Source of the DNA: Bacillota bacterium
Lineage (GTDB): Bacteria > Bacillota > Clostridia > Acetivibrionales > JAMNXU01
Direction: 5' to 3'
DNA: 64,000 bases
Assembly (NCBI GenBank): GCA_023623175.1
Contig: JAMNXU010000039.1
Coordinates: 124,001-188,000, forward strand
Shown here in pieces: positions 9,064 to 17,341 of this stretch. The translations under genes and the position numbers were made by a program. Each line of letters opens with the position of its first letter. Position 1 is the stretch's first letter. The notes under the pieces were generated by a model that saw only the letters and a program-made list of their open reading frames with translations, made no database searches and was not told the origin of the DNA.

Positions 9064-9090
9064 TTAAAATCATTGTTAGTATTCCAACAA
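9046..9090. promoter_or_regulatory. Two tandem Rex-like operators
   Basis: Two 18-base imperfect palindromes, TTGTTAATATTCCGGCAA (9046-9063) and TTGTTAGTATTCCAACAA (9073-9090), lie 27 bases apart before ndh2. The consensus known for clostridial Rex is TTGTTAA-N4-TTAACAA; site 1 has a perfect left half, site 2 matches 11 of 14 fixed positions. Rex senses the NADH/NAD+ ratio and controls ndh in Bacillus. That Rex acts here is inference. Confidence 0.55.
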
Positions 9091-9274
9091 TGTTTACCGG
9101 AGAAACATTTATTGCATATTTTTATCAAAAAAATATTCTGACTTTTTGATTCTATTATAAAAACAATCAGACCGCAATACTCCAAATTTACGTCATTACA
9201 CCTTATTTTACTCTTTTTACAATACAGGCGAAAAAAAAGTGAATTTGTCGGCAATCGAGTTTATGCGTCTGTTC

Positions 9275-9302
9275 TTGATATACTGTCGGTATAATATATA
9301 AT
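9275..9302 (+). promoter_or_regulatory. Putative apbE operon promoter
   Basis: TTGATA (9275-9280) and TATAAT (9297-9302) with a 16-base spacer lie 45 bases before the apbE start. Both hexamers are near consensus. A second TATAAT (9331-9336) lacks a good -35 box. Confidence 0.55.
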
Positions 9303-9347
9303 GTATTTGTAGCGCAATGAAAACAGTATAATCAGCAAGGTGAATTT

Positions 9348-10391
9348 ATGCGAACAAAATCAATTATTAAGATATTTTTTTTGCTGATCGTTCCCTTAAT
9401 TGTCACGTCCTGCAGCCGCGGGGAAGAACCGCATTACAGCATGCAGGAATTTCACATGGGTACAATAATAACGGAAAAGGTTTACGGGGAAAATGCCGAA
9501 AAAGCCGCACGCGAAGCCATGGACAAAATAGTTGGAATTGAGGGTTTGATGAGTCTTGACGCGGAGGGCAGCGAAATTAAAAAATTGAATGACAATTCGG
9601 GAAAAAGCTGGGTTGAGCTTAGTCCCGAGACTATATATGTGCTTGAAAAATCGAAAGAATTTTCAGACTTGAGCGGCGGCACATTTGATATTACCGTCGG
9701 GCCCCTGGTGAAGGCTTGGGGAATCTCCACGGACAATCAAAGAATACCCGGGGATGATGAGCTCAAAAATCTCGTATCGCTGACGGATTACAATGATTTG
9801 CTGATTGACAAATCGTCAAACAGGGCGATGCTCAAGAGGGAAGGCCAGATGGTGGATCTCGGCGGAATAGCGAAAGGCTATGCGGCCGACTGTGCCATTG
9901 AAATATACAAAAAACATGGGATTAAATCGGCGATCATCAACCTTGGCGGAAACGTAAAGGTGCTGGGATCAAAACCCGACGGCACGCCGTGGAAAATCGG
10001 GATCCAGAATCCGAGGGCGCCGATAGGGAAGATAGTAGGCATTGTGGAAGTAACAGACAAAACGGTGGTATCATCGGGAGACTACCAGAGATATTTTATC
10101 GAGGATTCGGTACGGTACCATCATATAATTGATCCCAGGACGGGACGGCCCGCCGATTCCGGCCTCATGGGCGTTACGGTCATCACCGACAGTTCCATTG
10201 ATGCCGACGCGCTTTCCACCGCGGCTTTTGTGCTGGGGCTGGAAAAGGGAATGGAGCTGGTGGAAAGCCTTGATGGAGTGGAGGCTGTATTTATTGACGT
10301 CGACAAAAAGATTTATGTTACAGACGGATTGAAGGGAAAATTCATTTTTGAAGATGAAAGCAAGGAATATGAGTATGTTGAGGAAAGGTGA
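9348..10391 (+). CDS. apbE: FAD:protein FMN transferase, lipoprotein
   Basis: ApbE (FmnB in extracellular electron transfer loci) transfers FMN from FAD onto Thr or Ser of extracytoplasmic proteins. The 347-residue product starts with a lipoprotein signal ending in LIVTSC, so it is anchored outside the membrane. Family motifs are FHMGTIITEKVYG, GGTFDITVGPLVKAWG, MVDLGGIAKGYAAD (flavin and metal site), INLGGNVKVLG, TVVSSGDYQRYF and HHIIDPRTGRPAD, with the closing DADALSTAAFVLG. It leads a run of four close genes (apbE-eetA-eetB-dmkB). The substrate flavoprotein is not in the window. Confidence 0.93.
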   Translation: MRTKSIIKIFFLLIVPLIVTSCSRGEEPHYSMQEFHMGTIITEKVYGENAEKAAREAMDKIVGIEGLMSLDAEGSEIKKLNDNSGKSWVELSPETIYVLEKSKEFSDLSGGTFDITVGPLVKAWGISTDNQRIPGDDELKNLVSLTDYNDLLIDKSSNRAMLKREGQMVDLGGIAKGYAADCAIEIYKKHGIKSAIINLGGNVKVLGSKPDGTPWKIGIQNPRAPIGKIVGIVEVTDKTVVSSGDYQRYFIEDSVRYHHIIDPRTGRPADSGLMGVTVITDSSIDADALSTAAFVLGLEKGMELVESLDGVEAVFIDVDKKIYVTDGLKGKFIFEDESKEYEYVEER

Positions 10392-10749
10392 CATTGTACT
10401 TGTCGCGGTAATGATTCTTGTTGTTGCCGCCGGGTATTATATAATTAATTTGACGAGGAGCTCCGGGGACGGCGCCGTCGCGGTGATAAAGCTAAACAAT
10501 GAGGTAGTGAAAAAAATTGATTTGAACAGTGTTGCCGGGACCGAACTGGTCCGGCTTGAAGGTAAATACAGCAATGTCATTGCGGTGGAAAAGGGCCGCA
10601 TTCGGTTCCAGGACGCGGACTGCCCTGACAGGCTGTGCGTGAATACCGGATGGATTTCACTGCGCGGAGAAACGGCCGTGTGCCTGCCCAACAAGGCTAT
10701 GATTGTAATTGAAGGCGAAGACACTGCAACCGACGGAATTGCTTACTGA
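10375..10749 (+). CDS. eetA: NusG domain II protein, EetA-like
   Basis: A 124-residue protein with one N-terminal membrane helix (IVLVAVMILVVAAGYYII) and an outward NusG-II-type beta domain, with segments VAVIKLNNEVVKKIDL, FQDADCPDRLCVNTGWI and AVCLPNKAMIVIEGE. The paired Cys in CPDRLC are typical of this family. It overlaps apbE by 17 bases; ATG 10375 lies 8 bases after CAAGGA and is preferred over the track start 10348. Proteins of this type occur next to ApbE and Gx-type membrane proteins in flavinylation and extracellular electron transfer loci, where the Listeria member is called EetA. The molecular role is not known. Confidence 0.75.
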   Translation: MLRKGDIVLVAVMILVVAAGYYIINLTRSSGDGAVAVIKLNNEVVKKIDLNSVAGTELVRLEGKYSNVIAVEKGRIRFQDADCPDRLCVNTGWISLRGETAVCLPNKAMIVIEGEDTATDGIAY

Positions 10750-10763
10750 TGTCAGGAGAAATG

Positions 10764-11273
10764 ATGAGAAAAACCAGGCGTATTGTATTAATTTCCATAA
10801 TGATAGCACAGGCCCTTGTATTGTCCGTGGCAGAGTCCTGGTTCCCGATTCCGGTGCCGGTGCCCGGCGTAAAACTGGGGCTTGCGAATATTGTTACGAT
10901 AATGGCGATCGTTTATTTTACAACTGCCGAAACGTTTCTTATAGTTTTGCTTCGCACCGTCATGGCCTCATTTTTTACCGGAGGTCCTGTGATTTTGCTT
11001 TTCAGCGTAACGGGCGGGATACTGAGCACGCTTGTAATGGCGCTGCTTTACAGGAAGTTTTCGAAGGTATTCAGCCTGGTCGGCATAAGCATTGCAGGTT
11101 CGGTAACCCACAACATCGGCCAGTTGGCGGTGGCGAGCCTTGTAATGAAAAGCGTTTCGGTGTTCGGCTATTTGCCCGTGCTCATTATTTCCGGCATAAT
11201 TATGGGATTTTTTGTGGGATTGTGCAGCACCTTTCTGAAAAGGGCTCTTGATAAGGCCGGATTATCAATTTAA
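10764..11273 (+). CDS. eetB: Gx transporter family membrane protein, EetB-like
   Basis: This 169-residue integral membrane protein belongs to the family often annotated as heptaprenyl diphosphate synthase component I or Gx transporter. It has about five helices and the family segments ESWFPIPVPVPGVKLGLANI and GSVTHNIGQLAVA, an ECF-S-like look. The start at 10764 follows AGGAG; the track start 10749 overlaps the eetA stop but precedes the Shine-Dalgarno. It lies between eetA and the polyprenyl synthase. In Listeria the equivalent gene is, to my recollection, eetB, required for extracellular electron transfer. Confidence 0.75.
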   Translation: MRKTRRIVLISIMIAQALVLSVAESWFPIPVPVPGVKLGLANIVTIMAIVYFTTAETFLIVLLRTVMASFFTGGPVILLFSVTGGILSTLVMALLYRKFSKVFSLVGISIAGSVTHNIGQLAVASLVMKSVSVFGYLPVLIISGIIMGFFVGLCSTFLKRALDKAGLSI

Positions 11274-11289
11274 AGACTGGGAGAGAGAT

Positions 11290-12261
11290 ATGGATTTCTG
11301 GGACAGACATCCGGTAATTAAAAAGGAACTGCAGAAGGTTGAAAAACTGATTGAGGAGTCCGTGGTATCAAGAAACAGTCTTTTGTCCCGCGTCATTGCA
11401 GAGCAGTTCAGCGCCGGGGGCAAAAGAATCAGGCCGGCCCTCGTCCTTATTGCGTCCAAATTCGGAAAAAACAAGGGAAAAAGGGTTTTGTCGATGGCCG
11501 GAGCCGTTGAGATCCTCCACACGGCCACGCTTATACACGATGACGTCATCGACTGTGCGGGACTTCGCCGCGGCAGGGAAACCCTGTGCCGGCAACACGG
11601 AATAAATATGGCCGTTTATGCCGGGGATTACCTGTTTACAAGGGCAGTCCTGATGCTTTCGGGAGTACTGCCGGCGGAAAAGCTCGAACTCATCGCGAAG
11701 GCAATCAAGTCCATATGCGAAGGGGATGTTGACCAGTACAGGGACAGGGACAGCATTGACGTGAGCGTGTTAAGATATTTGAAAAGGGTCGGAAGAAAGA
11801 CCGCGGTGTTGTTCGGAGCGGCCTGCAGTCTCGGAGCCTACGCGGGCAAGTGTTCACCCGATGTAACGCGGAACCTTGTTGTTTACGGATATTCCTACGG
11901 TGTAGCATTCCAGATAAGGGATGACCTGATGGATTTCATATCCACTACTGCAACGGAAGGGAAACCCGTGGGCAAGGATTTGATTGAAGGCGTCGTAACG
12001 CTTCCTGCCATATATTCAATTCAAAACAATCCTCAGTTGAAAAATGAGTTCAGGGCTTTCTTTGAAGGAGAGCGAAACAGTGAGAATGCCGGGAGACTGA
12101 TCGAACTCGTGAGACAGTCGGGAGGTATTGAAAGAGCGGCGAGGCTGCTTGAAAAATATATTGAAAGAGGTTTGGCGGCGCTGGAACGGCTGCCCGACAA
12201 TTATTACAGGTCAGTCCTCGAAGAACTTATCCGCGGGCTCAGCCTGGAGGAGTTTCGATGA
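11290..12261 (+). CDS. dmkB: Polyprenyl diphosphate synthase
   Basis: A trans-prenyltransferase of 323 residues that builds a long isoprenoid diphosphate, probably the tail of a (demethyl)menaquinone. Both aspartate-rich motifs are present, DDVID in LIHDDVIDCAGLRRG and DDLMD in QIRDDLMDFI, plus GGKRIRP and the KTA segment GRKTAVLFGAAC. ATG 11290 follows GGGAGAGAG; the track start at 11248 overlaps eetB. It ends 4 bases into priA. Together with the NDH-2 next door it suggests a dedicated quinone pool, as DmkB does in the Listeria locus. The general hepT/ispB-type role is the alternative. Confidence 0.85.
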   Translation: MDFWDRHPVIKKELQKVEKLIEESVVSRNSLLSRVIAEQFSAGGKRIRPALVLIASKFGKNKGKRVLSMAGAVEILHTATLIHDDVIDCAGLRRGRETLCRQHGINMAVYAGDYLFTRAVLMLSGVLPAEKLELIAKAIKSICEGDVDQYRDRDSIDVSVLRYLKRVGRKTAVLFGAACSLGAYAGKCSPDVTRNLVVYGYSYGVAFQIRDDLMDFISTTATEGKPVGKDLIEGVVTLPAIYSIQNNPQLKNEFRAFFEGERNSENAGRLIELVRQSGGIERAARLLEKYIERGLAALERLPDNYYRSVLEELIRGLSLEEFR

Positions 12262-14702
12262 TAGCATCAGTATTTGTAAGTCCCTCGACAAGGGAATTTG
12301 ACAGGGAATATAGCTACATCGTCCCGGAAGAAGCAGAGAGCCTGATAAAACGGGGCATGAGAGTGATCGTGCCTTTCGGGAAATTCAACCGGGCTGTGGA
12401 AGGATATGTTTACAGGCTTTCGCAGGAATCCCCGGTTGAAGATTTGAAGTCAATAAGCAGGATACTCGATGAGGAACCGGTTCTGACACCGGAACTTCTT
12501 GAACTGGCTTTCTGGATGAAGGAAAGGTACGTATGCACTTTTGCGGACGCGGCCAAGACCATGCTGCCACCGGGCATAGGCATTAAAAGCATGAAGACCG
12601 TTGTATTAAAAAATGCTGCGCCTGAATTAAAGCTCGGAAAAAACCAGAAGCTGCTCGTGGACCTTGTGAAGGAAGCCGGCGGGGAGATGGAGCTCGATGA
12701 ACTCAAAGCAAAAGCCGGATTTAAGAGCTTCTCCAGGGTACTCAACTCCCTCGTGGAATCGGGGATTTTCACCATGGAAGAAGAATACGGGATGAAGGTC
12801 AGGGAAAAGACTGCGAAGGCGGCTTACCTGGCAAGACCCCGCGAAGAAATACTGGAAGAAATACAAAACAATAACCTGAAGAGGATCCAGCAGATAAGGG
12901 TGCTGGAGCTTCTGCTTGAAAACGACTGTTTGCCCGTTTCCGAAATATTGAGGTACGCCGATGTTTCGGCAGGGGTGCTTGACACGCTGAAAAGAAACGG
13001 ATACATAGATTTCAGGGATATTGAACTGGTCAGGAACCCGGCTGGCCTTCAAGGCATTGCCAGGACCGGGCCGCTGAAACCTACCGGGGAACAGCAAAAG
13101 GCCATTGATTATCTCGCGGGAAAAATGGACGAGGGCATTTTCAGCGAGGCGCTCCTTCATGGGGTTACTGGAAGCGGGAAAACGGAAGTATACCTGCAGC
13201 TGATACAGAAATGCCTGCAAAGCGGTAAACAGGCCATAGTGCTTGTGCCCGAAATATCGCTGACGCCCCAGATGGTCGAAAGGTTCAGGAGCAGGTTCGG
13301 CGAAAGCGTTGCGGTGCAGCACAGCAGGCTTTCGCTGGGCGAAAGGTACGACCAGTGGAGACTGATACGGCAGGGGAAAATAGATGTGGTGGTCGGGGCA
13401 AGGTCCGCCGTTTTCGCCCCGCTCGAAAGAATAGGTCTTATAATTATAGATGAAGAGCATGAAAACACTTATAAGTCCGAGATCACGCCGAAATACAACG
13501 CCAGGGAAATTGCCCGCCGCAGGTGCATTGCCAATAACGCACTGCTGCTGTACGGTTCAGCAACACCTTCCGTGGAGACCTATTACCGCGCCGTAAACGG
13601 GAAAATTGCGCTTCTTGAAATGAATACGAGACCCAACCGCCTGCTGCTGCCAGAGGTAACCATAGTTGACATGAGAAATGAGCTGGACAGAGGCAACCGC
13701 AGTATTTTCAGCAATCTCCTGGCCGGGGAAATACGCCGGAACCTCAGGGAGCGCCGGCAAACAATACTGTTTTTAAACCGGCGCGGTCATTCCACCTTTG
13801 TGCTGTGCAGAAAATGCGGGTATGTCATGAAATGCGTATATTGCAACATTAACCTGACATACCATGCCAGGGACGACAGGCTCATTTGCCACTACTGCGG
13901 ATATACGGTCAAAAATCCTGAAACCTGTCCCCAATGCGGCAGCAATTACATCAGGCATTTCGGCGTGGGCACTCAAAAGGTCGAGGAGGAGTTGAAAAGG
14001 CAATTCGGCTGTTCCGTAATCAGGATGGATATGGACACCACCACGGGAAAGAACTCCCACGAGGAAATATTGACCGCCTTCAGGGAGAAGAACATCGACG
14101 TGCTCGTTGGGACACAGATGATTGCGAAAGGGCACGATTTTCCCAACGTCACGCTCGTGGGGGTGCTTGCCGCCGACAGTTTGCTGAATACGGGTGAATA
14201 CAATTCTTCGGAGAGGACCTTCCAGCTGATTACCCAGGTGGCGGGACGCTGCGGCCGCGGTGACATGCCCGGCAGGGTAATTGTACAGGCGTACAATACC
14301 GAGGATTTCAGCATACAGGCAGCGAAAAACCATGATTACCACGCTTTTTACCGGCAGGAAATCAGTCTGCGCAAGGCCCTCGTTTATCCGCCATTTACAA
14401 ATATAGGCCTGGTTAAGCTCAGGGGGACTAATGACAGGACGGTTTCCGACGCATCGAGGGAAATTGCCGTGCGTCTCAGGGACTTTTTTGGGGAAAACAG
14501 CGCACAGGCAGAATTGTACGGTCCCGCAAGGTCGCCTTTCATCAGGCTCAGGGGCAACTACATATGGAGAATAATTATCAAGTGCGCGAGCAAAAAAATG
14601 CTCGTGGAAGCCTTTGCCCACATCTCTGACGAGTGGAACACTATTAAAGGCAGGCGCGCCGTTGACCTGTCGGTGGATATCAATCCTGCCGGTATGCTAT
14701 AA
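12258..14702 (+). CDS. priA: Primosomal protein N' (PriA helicase)
   Basis: PriA is the 3'-to-5' helicase that reloads the replisome at stalled forks. The 814-residue protein has an N-terminal DNA-binding domain (TREFDREYSYIVPEE), Walker A GVTGSGKTEVYLQL, DEEH box IIIDEEHENTYKS, motif III GSATPSVETYY, eight zinc-binding Cys in CRKCGYVMKCVYCN and CHYCGY...CPQCGS, and helicase motifs V-VI in VGTQMIAKGHDFPNV and VAGRCGRG. The start ATG overlaps the stop of the preceding synthase (ATGA). It opens the conserved priA-def-fmt block. Confidence 0.97.
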   Translation: MIASVFVSPSTREFDREYSYIVPEEAESLIKRGMRVIVPFGKFNRAVEGYVYRLSQESPVEDLKSISRILDEEPVLTPELLELAFWMKERYVCTFADAAKTMLPPGIGIKSMKTVVLKNAAPELKLGKNQKLLVDLVKEAGGEMELDELKAKAGFKSFSRVLNSLVESGIFTMEEEYGMKVREKTAKAAYLARPREEILEEIQNNNLKRIQQIRVLELLLENDCLPVSEILRYADVSAGVLDTLKRNGYIDFRDIELVRNPAGLQGIARTGPLKPTGEQQKAIDYLAGKMDEGIFSEALLHGVTGSGKTEVYLQLIQKCLQSGKQAIVLVPEISLTPQMVERFRSRFGESVAVQHSRLSLGERYDQWRLIRQGKIDVVVGARSAVFAPLERIGLIIIDEEHENTYKSEITPKYNAREIARRRCIANNALLLYGSATPSVETYYRAVNGKIALLEMNTRPNRLLLPEVTIVDMRNELDRGNRSIFSNLLAGEIRRNLRERRQTILFLNRRGHSTFVLCRKCGYVMKCVYCNINLTYHARDDRLICHYCGYTVKNPETCPQCGSNYIRHFGVGTQKVEEELKRQFGCSVIRMDMDTTTGKNSHEEILTAFREKNIDVLVGTQMIAKGHDFPNVTLVGVLAADSLLNTGEYNSSERTFQLITQVAGRCGRGDMPGRVIVQAYNTEDFSIQAAKNHDYHAFYRQEISLRKALVYPPFTNIGLVKLRGTNDRTVSDASREIAVRLRDFFGENSAQAELYGPARSPFIRLRGNYIWRIIIKCASKKMLVEAFAHISDEWNTIKGRRAVDLSVDINPAGML

Positions 14703-14739
14703 TACTTATATAGGCGGTTATTTGCGCTGTTATTTTTTT

Positions 14740-14809
14740 GCGCCTCCCGCGCCCGCCAGGAGTGGTCCTTTCGCAGGCTTGGTCTACGAATCGTTTTCGA
14801 TGCTGCGGC
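14740..14809 (+). repeat. Dispersed structured repeat, copy A
   Basis: This segment shares GCCAGGAGTGGTCCTTTCGC, then GCAGGC and GAATCGTTTTCGATGCTGCGGC, nearly base for base with 56840-56909, and a shorter part with 42140-42163. It lies in the 472-base priA-def spacer. Its function is unknown; see the finding on the repeat family. Confidence 0.8.
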
Positions 14810-14990
14810 ACAGGCATGTAGCGGTGATGGTAAAATTGATTGCACCCAGGCCAAATTTGGTATATAAAATATGGGGCACGTGCTGTGCAGCGAATCCCTT
14901 GGCATTATGTCAAACACCAGGGCATATGCATATAAAGGAGTAATTTAGGCAACATGAAATGATAATATAGTACATTAATAAAACGAATCC

Positions 14991-15071
14991 GAAACAAAAT
15001 AGCCAGGGAAAGAAACAAAATAAACACGGAAAGAAACAAATAACCACGGAAAGAAAACAAAACAGCCAGGG
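14991..15071 (+). repeat. Purine-rich degenerate tandem repeat
   Basis: Four imperfect copies of a 18-22 base unit, best represented by AAAGAAACAAATAACCACGG, lie in the spacer between priA and def. The plus strand is almost all purine and C. No coding potential is seen in the rest of the spacer (14810-15174). Confidence 0.75.
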
Positions 15072-15174
15072 AATCAAACAATCATGAAACGAAATAATAC
15101 GATGAGCTGAAACAGCGAAATTTTTAGATAAAAAAAGCAACACCCAAATGACAGATTGATGGAGTGATAGGTTA

Positions 15175-15633
15175 ATGGCAGTCAGAAACATAGTTTGCGA
15201 AGGCGACGAAGTTTTAAGAAAGAAAGCGCGTGAAGTCGATGTGGTGGATGACAGGATACGCACGTTGCTCAAGGATATGGCAGAAACGATGTACAAGGCT
15301 GACGGAATCGGCCTGGCCGCGCCCCAGGTCGGAGTGCTCCGCCGCGTGGTGGTGATTGATATCGGAGAAGGCCTGATTGAACTGATAAACCCCAGGATTT
15401 TGGAACAGTCAGGGGAGCAGATCAATGTTGAAGGATGCCTCAGCATTCCCGGCGTTTACGGCGAGGTTAAACGGCCGGAAAAAATAAAGGTGGAGTACCT
15501 CGACGCAAACGGCGTGAAAAGGACCATTGAGGGAACGGGGCTTTTGGCCGTCTGCCTGAGCCACGAACTTGACCATCTTGATGGAATCCTGTTCCGCGAC
15601 AAGGTAATCCGCTACGTGGAAAAAGATGAATAG
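15175..15633 (+). CDS. def: Peptide deformylase
   Basis: Removes the N-formyl group from nascent proteins. All three metalloenzyme motifs are present in this 152-residue protein: GIGLAAPQVG, EGCLSIPG (metal Cys) and SHELDHLDG (HExxH). The family more often has QHExDHL at the last motif, and Ser replaces Gln here. The start follows GGAGTGATAGG. fmt follows after 30 bases, so formylation and deformylation genes are paired as usual. Confidence 0.97.
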   Translation: MAVRNIVCEGDEVLRKKAREVDVVDDRIRTLLKDMAETMYKADGIGLAAPQVGVLRRVVVIDIGEGLIELINPRILEQSGEQINVEGCLSIPGVYGEVKRPEKIKVEYLDANGVKRTIEGTGLLAVCLSHELDHLDGILFRDKVIRYVEKDE

Positions 15634-15663
15634 GCTAAAAAACAGGCTCGGAGTGAATTGCCA

Positions 15664-16599
15664 ATGAAGGTTGTATTCATGGGAACGCCGGAATTTGCCG
15701 TTCCCTCTCTCGATATGCTTGTAAAAGAAAATTACGAAGTGGTGGCAGTTGTCACACAGCCGGACAAACCGAAGGGCAGGGGAAAAAAGGTTACTCCTCC
15801 GCCTGTTGCCGAATATGCGACGGCAAGGGGCATCAGGCTGCTGCAGCCGGAAAAGGTGAAATGCGGAGATTTTATTGCACAGCTGAAGGAATTGAACCCT
15901 GACCTCATTGTAACAGCAGCCTACGGCAAAATATTGCCCAGGGAGGTCCTGGAACTGCCCCGTTTCGGGTGCATTAACGTCCATGCCTCGCTATTGCCTC
16001 ATTACAGGGGTGCTGCGCCGATTCAGTGGGCCATTATCAACGGGGAAACCAAAACGGGCATCACGACGATGCTCATGGACGAAGGGCTCGATACCGGCGA
16101 TATCCTGCTTCAGAAAGAGGTAGAGATAACCGAGGACATGACGGCGGGGGAGCTGCATGACATCCTGGCGGTGCTCGGCGCCGCCGTGCTCAGGGAAACC
16201 CTTGCCAGGTTAAATGCCGGCACTCTGACACGTACCAGGCAGGATGACGACAAGGCATCCTATGCAAAAATGCTCGACAAAAACATAGGATGCATTGACT
16301 GGTCCAGGAGCGCTAGGGAGATACACAACCTGGTCAGGGGGACAAATCCCTGGCCCGGAGCATATACTTTTTATAACGGTGAAAAAATGAAAGTGTGGCG
16401 CACCTCCGTCAAAGACGATACTGCCGGGAAGGCGCCCGGCACAATCCTGTCCGTTAACAGGGACGGTATTTCCGTAGCCTGCGGCCTGGGAACGGTTGTC
16501 ATCAGGGAACTGCAATTCAGCAATTGCAGAAGAATGGCCGTTTGTGAGTATATATGCGGACACGAGATTGTCCCGGGGCAAATACTGAGCTCATGTTGA
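15664..16599 (+). CDS. fmt: Methionyl-tRNA formyltransferase
   Basis: Formylates initiator Met-tRNA with 10-formyl-THF. The 311-residue sequence shows the N-terminal VVFMGTPEFAVPSL, the linker loop KPKGRGKKVTPPPV, the catalytic segment GCINVHASLLPHYRGAAPIQWAI (Asn, His) and TGITTMLMDEGLDTGDIL (Asp). A C-terminal OB domain follows from about residue 210. ATG 15664 matches the family start; the track starts two codons earlier at a TTG. Confidence 0.97.
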   Translation: MKVVFMGTPEFAVPSLDMLVKENYEVVAVVTQPDKPKGRGKKVTPPPVAEYATARGIRLLQPEKVKCGDFIAQLKELNPDLIVTAAYGKILPREVLELPRFGCINVHASLLPHYRGAAPIQWAIINGETKTGITTMLMDEGLDTGDILLQKEVEITEDMTAGELHDILAVLGAAVLRETLARLNAGTLTRTRQDDDKASYAKMLDKNIGCIDWSRSAREIHNLVRGTNPWPGAYTFYNGEKMKVWRTSVKDDTAGKAPGTILSVNRDGISVACGLGTVVIRELQFSNCRRMAVCEYICGHEIVPGQILSSC

Positions 16600-16625
16600 A
16601 ATTAAAATGCAAAGGAGGAGATAGC

Positions 16626-17324
16626 ATGGGTCTGTTTTACGGATTCGATCAATATTACCTGCTGCTTGTGGTGCCGGCCTTTTTGTTTGCGCTGTATGCC
16701 CAGTTCAAGGTAAAAGGCACCTTTAACAGGTACAGGACATATAAAACGCTGCGCGGCTATACGGGTGCTGACGTGGCGAGGATCATCCTCGACAGGAACG
16801 GTTTGTATGATGTGGCCGTCGAACCTATCCGCGGCGAGCTGACTGACCATTATGACCCGAGAACCAAGGTAGTAAGGCTTTCGGAACCGGTATATTCCCG
16901 GAGTTCAGTTGCGGCAATAGGAGTTGCGGCCCACGAAACGGGGCATGCGATACAGCACAAGGTCGGATATGCGCCGCTGGCTCTCAGGAGCACGCTCGTG
17001 CCCGTTGCAAATATCGGTTCGAGCCTGGGACCCTATCTTGCCATATTCGGACTGATATTCAATTCGGATTTCCTGCTTTACGGCGGAATTCTCCTGTTTA
17101 CCGCCGCAGTGGCTTTTCTGATTGTTACGCTGCCCGTGGAATTTGACGCGAGCAGGCGCGCAATAGCGGCGCTGGAATATGAAGGCGCCCTGACGAGGGA
17201 AGAGATTGGGCCGGCAAAAAAAGTGCTGCGAGCAGCTGCGCTGACCTACGTTGCTTCAGCCGCGGTCGCCGTGGCAAACCTGCTGAGGCTGATACTTCTT
17301 GCCGGGAACAGAAGAAGGGACTGA
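16626..17324 (+). CDS. Zinc metallopeptidase, YugP family membrane protein
   Basis: A 232-residue membrane protein of the YugP/DUF neutral zinc metallopeptidase family. It has a N-terminal helix (YYLLLVVPAFLFALYAQF), the zinc motif HETGH in AAHETGHAIQHKVGY, and two or three more helices (IGSSLGPYLAIFGLIF, LLFTAAVAFLIVTLPVEFDASRRA). ATG 16626 follows AAAGGAGGAG and gives the family N-terminus; the longer track ORF runs back into fmt. The substrate is not known. The conserved position between fmt and rsmB is common in Clostridia. Confidence 0.9.
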   Translation: MGLFYGFDQYYLLLVVPAFLFALYAQFKVKGTFNRYRTYKTLRGYTGADVARIILDRNGLYDVAVEPIRGELTDHYDPRTKVVRLSEPVYSRSSVAAIGVAAHETGHAIQHKVGYAPLALRSTLVPVANIGSSLGPYLAIFGLIFNSDFLLYGGILLFTAAVAFLIVTLPVEFDASRRAIAALEYEGALTREEIGPAKKVLRAAALTYVASAAVAVANLLRLILLAGNRRRD

Positions 17325-17341
17325 AATACTGAACAAGTGCC

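Noticed and set aside
9003-9254. 83-aa minus-strand ORF upstream of ndh2
   Set aside because: It covers the Rex-like boxes and an AT-rich promoter region and has a biased Asn/Lys/Ile composition expected from AT-rich non-coding DNA.
14610-14943. 109-aa ORF over the end of priA and the repeat copy A
   Set aside because: It is out of frame within priA and then reads through the dispersed repeat; no independent start signal.
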